Shown: piece by piece, positions 7,086 through 17,600 of the stretch
How positions within the stretch are numbered: position 1 is the stretch's first letter
Layout of the letters: each line of letters starts with the position of its first letter
NCBI GenBank assembly: GCA_934402055.1
Contig: CAKRTC010000029.1
Span: 1 to 24,764 of the forward strand
Source of the DNA: an uncultured Lachnospiraceae bacterium
GTDB lineage: Bacteria; Bacillota; Clostridia; Lachnospirales; Lachnospiraceae
Length of the DNA stretch: 24,764 nt
Direction: 5' to 3'
Program-made: the position numbers and the translations under genes
The notes under the pieces: model-generated
Told to the model about the DNA's origin: nothing
The model's database searches: none
The model's input: only the letters and a program-made list of their open reading frames with translations

Positions 7086-7118
7086 AGGCTGATTTGACAA
7101 TAAGAACTAAATCAGCCT
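7086..7118 (+). other. Perfect 10-bp hairpin between the second leuC and leuB
   Basis: AGGCTGATTT (7086-7095) is the exact complement of AAATCAGCCT (7109-7118), with a 13-base loop. On the plus strand no T-tract follows and the leuB ribosome site (AGGGG, 7127-7131) starts nine bases later, so it is not a plus-strand terminator. On the minus strand an A/T-rich run (7055-7085) would act as a T-tract, but no gene reads that way. It is probably an mRNA-processing or stability element that sets leuB level apart from leuCD. Confidence 0.6.
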
Positions 7119-7138
7119 GAACACATAGGGGTATAAAA

Positions 7139-8212
7139 ATGATTAAAAATATAGCGTTGATCAGAGGAGACTGTGCAAGTCCCGAATTTGTTGAGCAGGC
7201 TGTAAGAGTGCTCGATAAGATAGCGGAGAAATACGGACATACATTTAATTATACAGAGACCTATATGGGAGGCTCTGCCATAGACAAGTTCGGAGATCCG
7301 CTTCCGCAGTCAGAGCTTGATAAATGCCTTGATAGTGACAGCGTGCTCATGGGTTCTGTAGGAGGACCTAAGTGGGAGGGACTTCCGGGTGAAAAACGTG
7401 CGGAGAAGGGTTTGCTCAGACTTCGTGCAGGCATGGGACTTTACTGCAACAACCGCCCTGCCAAGATATGGCCTCAGCTTAAGGCGGCATCACCGCTCAA
7501 GGAGTCTATAGTTGATAAGGGCATAGACTTTATCATAGTTCGTGAGCTTATAGGCGGAGCGTACTTCGGAGAGCACAGCACTACCGTGCTTCCGAGCGGA
7601 GAGAAGCAGGCGCTCGATCTTATGCCATACAGCGAACACGAGATAGAGCGCATCGGACGCATCGGCTTTGAGACAGCCATGAAGCGACGCAAGAAGCTCT
7701 GCTGCGTTGACAAGGCAAATGTACTTGATACAAGCCGTCTCTGGAGAGAGGTAATGCACAGGCTCCAGAAGGAGTTTCCTGAGGTCGAGTATTCGGAGAT
7801 GTTTGTAGATAACTGTGCTATGCAGATAGTCAAGAACCCGGCTCAGTTTGATGTTATTGTTACGGAGAACCTCTTCGGAGACATACTTTCGGATGAGGCA
7901 AGCCAGATCACAGGCAGCATAGGAATGATCCCTTCATCAAGTCTTGGTGCCGGAACAAGAGGACTCTATGAGCCTATACACGGATCCGCACCTGATATTG
8001 CGGGTGAGGACAAGATCAATCCTATAGCAACCATACTTGCCGCAGGAATGATGCTTCGCTACAGCTTTGATATGGACAAGGAAGCAGACGATATCGAGCG
8101 AGCTGTAAGCGCAGTGCTTGATAAGGGCATACGCACAGCCGATATCATGTCTGATGGATGCACACTTGTAGGCTGCAAGGGCATGGGAGACGCAATACTG
8201 GCAGAGCTCTGA
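7139..8212 (+). CDS. leuB: 3-Isopropylmalate dehydrogenase with an altered GDGIGPE motif
   Basis: This 357-residue enzyme of the NAD-dependent beta-hydroxyacid oxidative decarboxylase family is expected to oxidise and decarboxylate 3-isopropylmalate in leucine synthesis, or 3-methylmalate on the citramalate route. Family residues are present: GSVGGPKW (72-79), the substrate arginines in LLRLRAGMGLYCNNRPAK (91-108), VRELIGGAYFGE (133-144, typical for IPMDH), the catalytic lysine in VDKANVLDTSRLW (195-207), the metal aspartates in VDNCAMQIV and TENLFGDILSDEASQ, and EPIHGSAPDIAG. The near-invariant N-terminal GDGIGPE, which helps place the adenine of NAD, reads GDCASPE (10-16). Length is normal and the frame intact. 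AGGGG lies seven bases upstream. It is the last gene of the operon; the next gene begins 30 bases later. Confidence 0.88.
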   Translation: MIKNIALIRGDCASPEFVEQAVRVLDKIAEKYGHTFNYTETYMGGSAIDKFGDPLPQSELDKCLDSDSVLMGSVGGPKWEGLPGEKRAEKGLLRLRAGMGLYCNNRPAKIWPQLKAASPLKESIVDKGIDFIIVRELIGGAYFGEHSTTVLPSGEKQALDLMPYSEHEIERIGRIGFETAMKRRKKLCCVDKANVLDTSRLWREVMHRLQKEFPEVEYSEMFVDNCAMQIVKNPAQFDVIVTENLFGDILSDEASQITGSIGMIPSSSLGAGTRGLYEPIHGSAPDIAGEDKINPIATILAAGMMLRYSFDMDKEADDIERAVSAVLDKGIRTADIMSDGCTLVGCKGMGDAILAEL

Positions 8213-8242
8213 TCTTTTTTTAAGAAAAATGGTGCTTTTTAA

Positions 8243-9028
8243 ATGAGTGTTTTTGACTTCCCTATGGGAGCACGTATATATCTGCTTGTGCTGACAGCGA
8301 TAATAGGTCTGGTCATGGGCAGCTTCTGCAACGCCTGGGGCTGGCGTATAGCTCATCACGAGTCCATATCGCACGGAAGGAGCAAGTGTCCGAAGTGTGG
8401 ACATGTGTTGTCGGCGCTCGATCTCGTCCCGCTCTTCAGCTGGATAGCCTTGGGCGGAAAATGCCGTTACTGCAAGGCTTCGATATCGGCAAGATACCCG
8501 ATAAGCGAATTTGTATCTATGCTCGTGTATTTGTCGGTAATACTGCGTTTTGGCTTTACCGCAGACGCTTTTCGATTTATAATTTTACTAAGTTTATTGT
8601 TCACAGCATCGCTCGTCGATATCGATATAATGGAGATACCTGACAGAATGCTTATTTTTGCGTGTCTGGCATCTCTGCTTAGGCTTATCAACGGCTTCGG
8701 AGTGATACCGGATATGCTCACGGGCTTCTTTGCGGTATCGGTCCCGCTGCTTATATTCGTACTTATAGCCGAGCATGTGCTTAAGAAACCGGCTATGGGA
8801 GGCGGAGACATCAAGCTGATAGCTGTGTTGGGTCTGCATTTCGGTGCGGCAGCTACTTTGCTTATACTGATAGTATCCTGTTTCTTAGGGATATTTACAG
8901 CTGTTGCCGGACGCATAGGCAAGGGCACAGAGTTTCCGTTCGGACCGTCGATAGCGACTGCGGCATGGCTGGTGATGCTGTTCGGTGAGCGTATCATATC
9001 GTGGTATCTCGGGCTCTTCGGTATGTAG
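8243..9028 (+). CDS. pilD: Type IV prepilin peptidase / N-methyltransferase
   Basis: This polytopic membrane enzyme of 261 residues cleaves the short leader of prepilins after Gly and methylates the new N-terminus. The N-terminal methylase part has the zinc site as two CxxC pairs, C49-C52 and C74-C77. The catalytic aspartates of the protease are in LVDIDIMEIPD (125-134, D126/D128) and GGGDIK (186-191, D189). There are several hydrophobic segments (about 12-30, 92-101, 111-126, 137-150, 160-178, 192-220, 233-246). It heads the pilus cluster and is the logical processor of the four prepilin-like proteins encoded downstream. I see no clear ribosome site before ATG 8243 (the leader is T- and A-rich), and no better start exists. 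Confidence 0.93.
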   Translation: MSVFDFPMGARIYLLVLTAIIGLVMGSFCNAWGWRIAHHESISHGRSKCPKCGHVLSALDLVPLFSWIALGGKCRYCKASISARYPISEFVSMLVYLSVILRFGFTADAFRFIILLSLLFTASLVDIDIMEIPDRMLIFACLASLLRLINGFGVIPDMLTGFFAVSVPLLIFVLIAEHVLKKPAMGGGDIKLIAVLGLHFGAAATLLILIVSCFLGIFTAVAGRIGKGTEFPFGPSIATAAWLVMLFGERIISWYLGLFGM

Positions 9029-9089
9029 ATCCGGGATAATAAGAGCCGAGGGTACAGATATCATAATCATAAATCATAAGGATGAATAC

Positions 9090-10088
9090 ATGAGCAATCT
9101 GATAGGTATACAATTTGACAGTGCTGAAGTCTCTATGGCTCAGTATGCGGGCGGCATGCTTCGTACATATACAGAGCGTATGCCGGATAATCTGATCCGA
9201 AACGATCAGATAGTATCGCAGGAGACATTTGCGGAATTTCTGAAGGACATCAAGAGAAAAGGTAAGTTCACAGGCAGAGCCTGTGCCATCGTACTTCCGT
9301 TCTCGGGTGCTTATTTCAGGACGCTTACTATGCCTGTTATGAACGAGGAGCAGCTCAAACTCAATCTTCCGTATGAGTTCAGAGACTTCATAGGTACAGA
9401 GAGCTTCAGATATAATTTTGATTATGTCGTGAGGAACTTTGATTATGATGAGAACAATAATCCTGTCAGCATGAACCTTATGGCGGCAGCGGCATCCAAG
9501 GAGATGCTCGACAAATATGCACTTGCACTGAAGAAGGCAGGCTTCCGGCTTAAGGTGGCTATTCCGACAGAGATGGCGGTAGTCAATATAGCACACAGCG
9601 CAGCCAAGCACGGAGCAGAGCTCAGCAAGGAGGAATGCCTGTGCTGTATCGGTATGGATCATACCATATTCAGTATTATCAGAGACGGAGAGCTTGCGGC
9701 ATTTAAGATCATTGATATCGGCTGCGCACAGATAGATGAGGCAATTGCAGGTATCTACAACATAGATCAGCATCTTGCAGCCGGTTACAGAGAGACTAAC
9801 TACGAGGGCGTGCTCGATAATGAATCCTGTCAGAAGGTATATGACAGACTCGGACTTGAGATCATGAAGACCATCAATTTCTATCGTTATGAGAATCAGG
9901 ATGCCGAGGTCAATAAGATAACATATATAGGTGACTGCGCCTGGGTCGGAGATCGTATTAAGAATGCGGTCGCCAACGAGGACTTTGAGCGCAGAAGTAT
10001 CGGAGACTGGCTGCTTATAGGCAGTACGGACGAAGATCTTGCGTCACAGTGTGCACTTGCGATAGGAGCGGTCAGCGCAGATGAATAA
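9090..10088 (+). CDS. pilM: PilM-like actin-fold pilus assembly ATPase
   Basis: This cytoplasmic protein (332 residues) has the actin-like fold used by PilM to bind the N-terminus of PilN on the inner membrane face. Visible marks are the first phosphate-type strand-turn IGIQFDSAEVSMAQ (5-18), the PilM segment IVLPFSGAYFRTLTMP (67-82) followed by QLKLNLPYEFRDFIG (88-102), the second nucleotide turn IGMDHTIFSIIRDG (187-200) and the adenosine region ITYIGDCAWVGDRI (277-290). I start it at ATG 9090 because AAGGAT lies about six bases before it and the IGIQFD strand then begins near residue 5, as usual. A longer frame from 8985 would overlap pilD and adds residues that look like read-through. The last eight bases overlap pilN. 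Confidence 0.88.
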   Translation: MSNLIGIQFDSAEVSMAQYAGGMLRTYTERMPDNLIRNDQIVSQETFAEFLKDIKRKGKFTGRACAIVLPFSGAYFRTLTMPVMNEEQLKLNLPYEFRDFIGTESFRYNFDYVVRNFDYDENNNPVSMNLMAAAASKEMLDKYALALKKAGFRLKVAIPTEMAVVNIAHSAAKHGAELSKEECLCCIGMDHTIFSIIRDGELAAFKIIDIGCAQIDEAIAGIYNIDQHLAAGYRETNYEGVLDNESCQKVYDRLGLEIMKTINFYRYENQDAEVNKITYIGDCAWVGDRIKNAVANEDFERRSIGDWLLIGSTDEDLASQCALAIGAVSADE

Positions 10089-11031
10089 GCTATTATCAAA
10101 GTTTAAAAAGAGCAGTGATTCGGGCAGATTGCCGTCAAAGCGCAGCATGAATCTGTACGTCAAGGTCAAGGACGGCAACAGCTGGCAGGTCATAGTTCCG
10201 CTGGCGGTTTTCCTTATCCTGGTAGTATTTGCCATATACAGACTCGGTGTTGTGGACAGACTCAATAAGCTTGCGTCTATTCAGTCCGAGAATTCAAGAC
10301 TCGAGTCTCAGCTTAACGAGCTTAACGAACAGCTTAGCGGCTACGCAGAGCTTGAAGAAGAGTACCGCAGATATACAACCAGCTATCTGAGAGAAGATGA
10401 GTACGGGCTTCTCTCACGTTCACGTGTATTTGAACTCCTTGACGAGTGTACAGACGGTATTGCGACTATCAAAAATATCAATATAGAGAGCAATCAGGTA
10501 GCGGTTGTTGTGGATATAGTATCTCTTGAGGATATAGATATCATACAGGACAGACTTGAGGCGATACCGGATGTTGACGAGATAAAGGTATCAACAGCCA
10601 AGGGAACCAACAATGTAGATGTTGAGGGCTCGATAGTATTTACGGTAAAAGCCGGAGAGTCCGCGTCGAATGATACAAATATGAGCGCAGAGGAGAGAGC
10701 CTCCAAGACGGATGCATTCTCACAGGCAGCGGCAGCTGCAAGAGAGGCGGTTGAAGCTGCGGCAAACAGTGTAAAGTCTGCGGTACAGAGCAGCGGATCT
10801 TCCGGAACGGGAGGCAGCTCGGGTAGTACAGGCAGCAGCGCAGGCAGTACATCTGCATCACAGAACACTCAGTCTTCGTCCGGTTCATCCGGCAGCTCGG
10901 CTCAAGGTGCTACAACGCAGAATATAAACGGTGACGAGGTCGTAATACTTCCGGAGGGAGTATCTATATACGGATTTGACAGCCTTGAAGCCGGTCAGCA
11001 GAAGTTACAAGGGGAGGGGGCAGGCAAATGA
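10081..11031 (+). CDS. pilN: PilN-like bitopic pilus protein with Ser/Gly-rich tail
   Basis: This bitopic membrane protein of 316 residues is expected to bind PilM inside the cell and PilO outside. Residues 1-35 are basic and cytoplasmic and contain SMNLYVK (22-28), a plausible variant of the PilN INLLP PilM-binding motif. One membrane helix spans about 36-55, followed by a coiled coil (58-97). Residues 105-190 read as the ferredoxin-like PilN domain. Beyond it lies an Ala-rich helix (213-230) and then a Ser/Gly/Thr low-complexity stretch (234-277) ending in NGDEVVILPEGVSIYGF (283-299). This tail is not part of typical PilN (usually near 200 residues). The start overlaps pilM by eight bases and the stop overlaps pilO by four, indicating translational coupling. 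Confidence 0.8.
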   Translation: MNKLLSKFKKSSDSGRLPSKRSMNLYVKVKDGNSWQVIVPLAVFLILVVFAIYRLGVVDRLNKLASIQSENSRLESQLNELNEQLSGYAELEEEYRRYTTSYLREDEYGLLSRSRVFELLDECTDGIATIKNINIESNQVAVVVDIVSLEDIDIIQDRLEAIPDVDEIKVSTAKGTNNVDVEGSIVFTVKAGESASNDTNMSAEERASKTDAFSQAAAAAREAVEAAANSVKSAVQSSGSSGTGGSSGSTGSSAGSTSASQNTQSSSGSSGSSAQGATTQNINGDEVVILPEGVSIYGFDSLEAGQQKLQGEGAGK

Positions 11032-11657
11032 AAAGGATAATATCTATCAGAGAGCTCGCACTCCTTGGAGTACTCATTATATTGGCTGCATATTATTTTG
11101 TGGTGCAGGGTCCGGTTGCCAAGGAAACTGATAACCTTACACAGCAGAGAAGCGAGCTTGAGAATCAGATAAGCGAGGCAAGCATCAAGGCAACTGCAAT
11201 GAACAAGATGCAGGAGGAGCTTGACAATATCTACGAGGCATCGGGCGGAACACCGCAGACACTCTCGGATTACAGCAATAACAAGGTATTACTGCAGGAA
11301 CTTAATGTCATACTCAACATGGCGGACAAATTCGATGTCAGCTTCGGAGATATGAGCTTAGAGGACAATGTCATGCGCCGTGAGATAGCTATAAGCTATG
11401 ATACGCAGACCAAGGATGCCGCAGAGTTTATCGTTGATTCGATAGAGTCGAGCCGTAACACTTATCTGATAACAAGCTTTGATACAGGCGTGAACAGCAA
11501 CGGTATATGGAACTCATCGGTAACACTGGTTAACTATGAGTTTGTTACAGACAAGCAGGCGGAAGAACTCGGACTCAAAGAAAAAGTTCAGACAGAACAG
11601 GATAACAAGAGCGCAACAGAACAATTGGTGGACACTCTTACGAACGGGAACAATTAA
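11028..11657 (+). CDS. pilO: PilO-like bitopic pilus protein
   Basis: This 209-residue membrane protein is expected to form a heterodimer with PilN. It has a short basic N-terminus, one membrane helix (about 9-27), a coiled-coil stretch (32-70) and a C-terminal alpha/beta domain (about 85-180), the PilO order and length. ATG overlaps the pilN stop as ATGA. The C-terminal 30 residues are charged and polar. The call rests mainly on position after PilM and PilN plus topology, because PilO sequences are poorly conserved. Confidence 0.78.
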   Translation: MKRIISIRELALLGVLIILAAYYFVVQGPVAKETDNLTQQRSELENQISEASIKATAMNKMQEELDNIYEASGGTPQTLSDYSNNKVLLQELNVILNMADKFDVSFGDMSLEDNVMRREIAISYDTQTKDAAEFIVDSIESSRNTYLITSFDTGVNSNGIWNSSVTLVNYEFVTDKQAEELGLKEKVQTEQDNKSATEQLVDTLTNGNN

Positions 11658-11660
11658 AAC

Positions 11661-14600
11661 ATGTTAAAAAAGATACGTAACTCCAAGGGATTTACTCTCG
11701 CCGAGATGCTGGTGGTGATTGCAATCATTGCCATAATCTCGGCAATATCCGTAGGAGGATTGCTTAATCACATAAAGAGCCTAAGGCAAATGAAGCTGGA
11801 CACAACTGCCCGGACTATCTATACTGCGGCTCAAAACAGACTTACAGAGCTGTATTCCTCAGGAAATACCGAATGGAATACAGCTTCTTTTGAGTCGGGA
11901 GACAGTGATCTTAAGGCAAAGGCAGTAACGGAGAAGCCGTCGGACTGGGGTGAGGAATCTGACTTTTCCAAGGCACATCTCTATGCCGTAATATCCGATG
12001 ATACAGGCATGTCGGGTACAAGCAATGACTATACCAAGAGAGCCTTATTGCCGGAGGGGGCGATAAACGAAGAGCTCTACGGGCACAACTGGGTAGTAGA
12101 GTTTGATCCGGATAACGGCTATGTGTATGCGGTATTTTACAGCGAGGAGCTTGATACTAGCGAGTTTTACACCAATGATGTAGATGCCAACTTTGATACA
12201 GCCAAGATGACCATAGTACGTGCAAACAGAGAGTCGCGTCTTAAGAATTTTAATGCCAAGGTCGGTTATTACGGCGGAAATATCAGTGTAAACGAAAAAT
12301 ACGATGTAACCGATATAAGCAATTACATAACGATAGAGGACGGTGAGGAGCTTAAGATAAGCTTCAGTGTTTCTGTACCGATCATGTACAAGAAGGATTA
12401 TATAGACTATACCGTAAGCTTTACGGGTATGGTAAGCGGTGCCGTTCAGAGCTATAAGTTTGAGGGACTTAAGAGAAATACCTCCTTCAGAGCGGCAAGT
12501 CTTGTACTGGACAGCCTGAATGACAAGGCGGGAGACTCATTCTATGCCAATTTCTGTGATCCGTACAGAAATTTCAAGGATCTGCCTCATCTCGGAGTAT
12601 TCAACAGAAGCTCGTTTGAAGCAAGCTGCATCTTAAAGAACGGAGATATGATACCGGGTGAAAATGTCAGGGTAAGCTTCACAGCAAAAGTCAGGGATAA
12701 TGAGATTGCCAAATCCGTTACCGCAGAGGAGATATTTAACGGACTCTTTGATAACGACAAGAAAAACGACATGGGAGCAGACCGCAGCAATAACGAAGCT
12801 GTGGCCTATGTCAGAAACGGCAGACATCTGCAGAATCTGGATAAGGAGACCTCGGGAGTAAACGGAGGTAAGTCAACAGGCACAGCAGGAAACAGGCTGA
12901 GCTTTACTTCGGCTGTTCAGACGGATGATATAGAATTTGCCGCAGAGGGTGACGGAACATGGATCAATGCCTACGGCTACAGACCGTTTAAACCGATAGT
13001 TAATCAGGAGCTTAAGTCCTATGACGGAGGCACAAATAAAAAGTCCGCAAGAGCCAAGATAAGGAATCTTATTGCGGGAGATGTTAAGGGGACAGATCGT
13101 AATGCCGGCACAGGCAAGGTAGATAAGGGTACAGAGATTGCCGAGACTGCTAATGCCGGACTCTTCGGAACTTTCTACGGAGATAAACTCAAGGGAGTGA
13201 CTCTTACCGGAACTGTTGCTCACGGCACCGATAATGCCGGAGCCTTGGCGGCGTCGATTGAAAGTACGAAAAAAGTCACGATAGAGGATTGCCGTGCTTA
13301 TCTGCTGAATGCCGACGTTACGGCTCTTATCGGAGAGATAGATAAGGATAGCAATGCGACACTTACTGACAGAAACAGTAAGATAGCGGCGCATGCACTC
13401 ATCACCTCAGACAGCGGCAATGCCGGAGGACTTATCGGTAATGCAAATTGTGATCTTGAGTTTACCAAGAGCTTTGCATCTACTGTTATTAACGGTAACC
13501 GTGATAATGGGCAGGCTTCGGCTGCTGCGGATAAGAATAATGCCGGAGGCTTACTTGGACATACTTCAGGAAATATCAATGTCAGCAGCTCCTATGCTGA
13601 CAGCTATATAGCGGGCGTACGTATAGGTGGTATGGCAGGCTTTACCGGATCGAAAAGCATTATAAGAGGAAGCTATACCGCGGGCTTTGCCCTGTCTACT
13701 AAAGAGACCAAAAGTGTAGCAGGCTTTATGCTTAATGCAGAGCCGAAGTCAGACGACATGAATAGGGTCACGGGATCATATACCATATTTGATACCGGCT
13801 CTGGGACAGCAAGATATCATATTTCAAATAAAGAAAGAGAAGCAACAAGATGTTTTGTTGATGCTGTCTATTACAGCAATTCGAGCAATCACAATGAAGG
13901 AGTACACGGTGCCACAGCCCTTAACAAGAGCTCTGAGCTTAAGAAGCCTGCAAGTGACAATGATAGTCCTATAGCAAAGATGAAGGCAGCCGGAGCAAGC
14001 TTTAGATTCAAGCAGAGTGAGACTACGGCATATAACCTTGGCGACAATATGGCTCTCAAGACCTATGACTACCCGCAGATAGATGGATTGTGGCATTACG
14101 GAGACTGGATAGAGAAGGAGGTTGAGCCTGGAACACTCGTTTATTATGAGAAGTATAAGGACGGAAGCTGGGGCTTCGTATCGGCAAGCGGTATTACTAC
14201 ACTTTATGCCAAGACAACTGCCGATAACTATGTGGTGGATGACGGCTACGCTCTTATATATGCCGAGGATGCAGTAAGCGACGCACAAAAGAATGTAAAG
14301 GTATATTTTAACACCACAGATACTACGGGAAGTGCAACTGTGGAACCGGCCGGCAATGCCACGGTGGTCAATATAGCCAACGGCGGAGGAAACACAGGCT
14401 GGAAGAAAGCTATATTCAGACCTATAGGCAAGGCTATAGATAATGCCGGACTTAAGGACGACGGAACTATGGAGCCGCAGGCAAATATGGCAGACTTCTA
14501 TCTGCCGATAAGTATAGTTACGGCGGATAAGACCGACAGATACTATTTCAATCCTTATTTCGCCAAGACTGTAGTCAGAGTCACCGAGTTCGGAGATGCC

Positions 14601-17600
14601 TCAAAGCCGGTATTCAGTACCGATGCTTCGGATAAATCAATTATATCCGTCAGAACACCGAGACAGCTCTATCTTATGAGCAGATCCTACAGTGAGTATG
14701 CGGCAAAGACCGAAGGCTGTGAGTTTACTCAGGAGCTTGATCTTGATTATACAAAGTATGACTGGGACAACTGCGGAGTACTCAAAACCATACTCGGAAC
14801 CAAGGATGAAAGCGTGTCAACAGCAGAGTTTGAGCTTAACAGAGATAAGAGTATATATCTTGATATAAGCAAGCTTCAGCCTTCCATAGGAAGTGAGGCT
14901 GTGCCGTTTGCCGCAGAGTATAACGGTGGGTGCCACACCATAAGCGGAATAGCTATTGATAACAAGGATGCCGGCACAGGCAATATGAGTGCCGGTCTCT
15001 TCGGTACCGTAAGAGGAAGACTTGAGAACATAGCATTTACAGCAGATTACTCGGAAAAGAGCAAGTCCAATCTTGCCATAAATAATGAGTTCAGTATCCG
15101 CGGCAACGGAAATAAGGCTTATATAGGAGGCCTTGCGGGACACCTTACTCAGAGCGGAAGCATCAACAATTGTGCTGTTGCGGGCTTTGTATTCAACAGC
15201 TATGCCTATGACCATGCCATACTCTATACGGGAGGTCTTGCAGGCTATAATGAGGGACGTATCAGCGACTCGAGCGCGGATATGCCTCTTATCAGAATGC
15301 GCACAAACGAAGGCTCGAATGCCGCGGCAGGCAGCTTTGTCGGCATGAATTCGGGCAATATAGAGGAATGCTACGGCATAAGCTATATCAATATCGGAAG
15401 ATCAGCCTCGGACAGCATAGGAAAGGTATACCTCGGAGGCTTTGCAGGCAACAATACAGGCAATATAGAAGCTTCATATTGTGCAGCTACCAGCACAAGT
15501 GAGAATATCGATGATAATAAGATCAACGGCTTTGCTCCGGAGGGCAGAGGAAGCTTACAGGATTGTCTGTATCTTGACGGAGGAAACTATCACTATGTTG
15601 ATAACGTTTACGCATACAATGTCGGAGACGAGAACAATAAACAGCTTGGAAATGTAAGCGGCGGCACACTGGTTGATCTCATCGATCCGGAAAAATCAAG
15701 CACAGTAAGGCTGAGTGATGCATTCGGCAAGGCCGTAAGCTCGTTTAACTGCGGAAGAACAAGGAATAAGATAGGCGGAAGCGAAGCAGATCCGGCTGTC
15801 TATCCTTATCCTGCCATAGTAAGCGATGCCGAGGGCAATAAGGTGCATTACGGAGAGTGGCCTGTTGATTCGGGTTATGCGAATGTCGGCTTTGTATATT
15901 GGGAGCACGAAGAAGGGGGAGCGAACAGAGGCTATCATTATTACATTATTGACGGAGCCGGAGAGGTGCATTCGACTATATGTTCGGCACACGATGACGG
16001 CGGAGTTATAACAGATTACGGCTACGGCTATTATTACGCCGAGACAGATAATAGCGGAAACAAGCTTACTGTAACTTCTGACTGGAAAAATATTAATGTA
16101 TATAAAGATAAAGATGAAGATGAAGGCTTTGCAAGTGCGAAAAGATTTGATAATGCAGAGACAGCACTTAATAAGCAGTTCAGTAATGCCTATGTATTCG
16201 TTCTCTATAAGACAACGCAGGTAAGCGATGAAGCGGGTAAGAGCAATCATGCCAAGTCGGATAAAGGCATGTTCCTTACCAATCATACTTACAATGTAGG
16301 CACGACGGATATTACCAAGGGCGGAGCTTATGCTGTCTGCGAGCTTAATATCACAGGCGGAGGCACTGCGGCAGTAAGCATGTTAAGATATGTCTTTACT
16401 CCTATGTTTGCCAAGAGCATGATACTCCACAGCTACAGCGAAGGCGGCTCAAGCACGGCTACGGATATAAACTATCCGGGAAGTGATAACGGAGATAAGT
16501 ACGAATCGGACAAGAAAGAGCATGATAATGGGCAGCTTACTTCGACCGAAACCGGCGAAAATATAAATATTCTGGAATACATGAAAAATGGTCTTCCGTT
16601 CGAAATACGTTCGGTATCACAGCTTCAGAATATCAACTGGAGAAATGATACTTATGATGCACTTACTACTGTAAGGGAGTCGGATGCAATAACCCAGTCA
16701 AGGTACAGCTATCTCAGATGGTACACTCCGTCAACAAGTGATGCTGATATACCGAGTAATGACAAGCATAACTTTTATTGGAAGCAGACTCATGATATCA
16801 ATGCATCGGCGGTGAAGGATTTCACTCCTATAGGGGGACTGTTTGACACGAAGAAAACAGTAGTTTGGTCTAACCCTTATTCATCGCCTTATATAGCGTA
16901 TTTTAACGGAGACTATAACGGGGCATCCTATAAGATACAGAATATCAAGATAGACAGTGTTGGACAGACTGTGGGCTTATTCGGAACCACAATATGCGCA
17001 AAGCTTCGTAATATAATCATGTATTCTGATAGTCAGAGCAATAAGATTCAGACGAATGTTGAAGGTAAGAACTGGTACTGTCTCGGCGGATTGGTAGGAT
17101 TTGCTGCCAAGGGTACTGTCGAGAACTGCTCTGTTGCAGGTTATACTATTCAGGATAATCGTAAATATTCGGGTGCCGCTGATGCCGACATAGGAGGACT
17201 TGCAGGATTTTGCGCAACCAATATAGTAAAGTGCAGCTCAGTCAATGATATTGTTATAAACAGAACCTATGATAATGCTGATGGTTATACCAATTCCGGA
17301 AATGTTTTTGTCGGGGGCATGTCGGGAGTATGCCCGGGTATTATTCAAGACAGCTATTGCGGAGGAAGTATAGGCAGTACATCAGCAACAAATGGAGAAA
17401 TTAAGATATATGTGGGGGGCTTCATCGGAGGAGAATGGTTCAGAGCGTCCGGATTACAGCGACTTACAGGATATAGAGCACTGGAACGTAGGCCCGAGGA
17501 TGCTGAATATTCTCTGCCTGAGCCTGTAATCAAGAACTGCTACTCATTCATTAATCTGCCAACGGCCGGTGAAAAGCGGATAATAATAGTTGCACCGCTT

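Noticed and set aside
7094..7122. Promoter with a perfect TTGACA before leuB
   Set aside because: TTGACA (7094-7099) lies in the hairpin, and 17 bases on there is only CTGAAC, not a -10 element.
8994..9773. 259-codon minus-strand frame opposite pilM
   Set aside because: It lies opposite a well-supported pilM with clear motifs, and its Cys/Tyr/Ile-rich composition is typical of an antisense frame.
15696..16286. 196-codon minus-strand frame inside the giant gene
   Set aside because: The plus frame is continuous and repeat-structured here; the minus frame has no start signal or domain.
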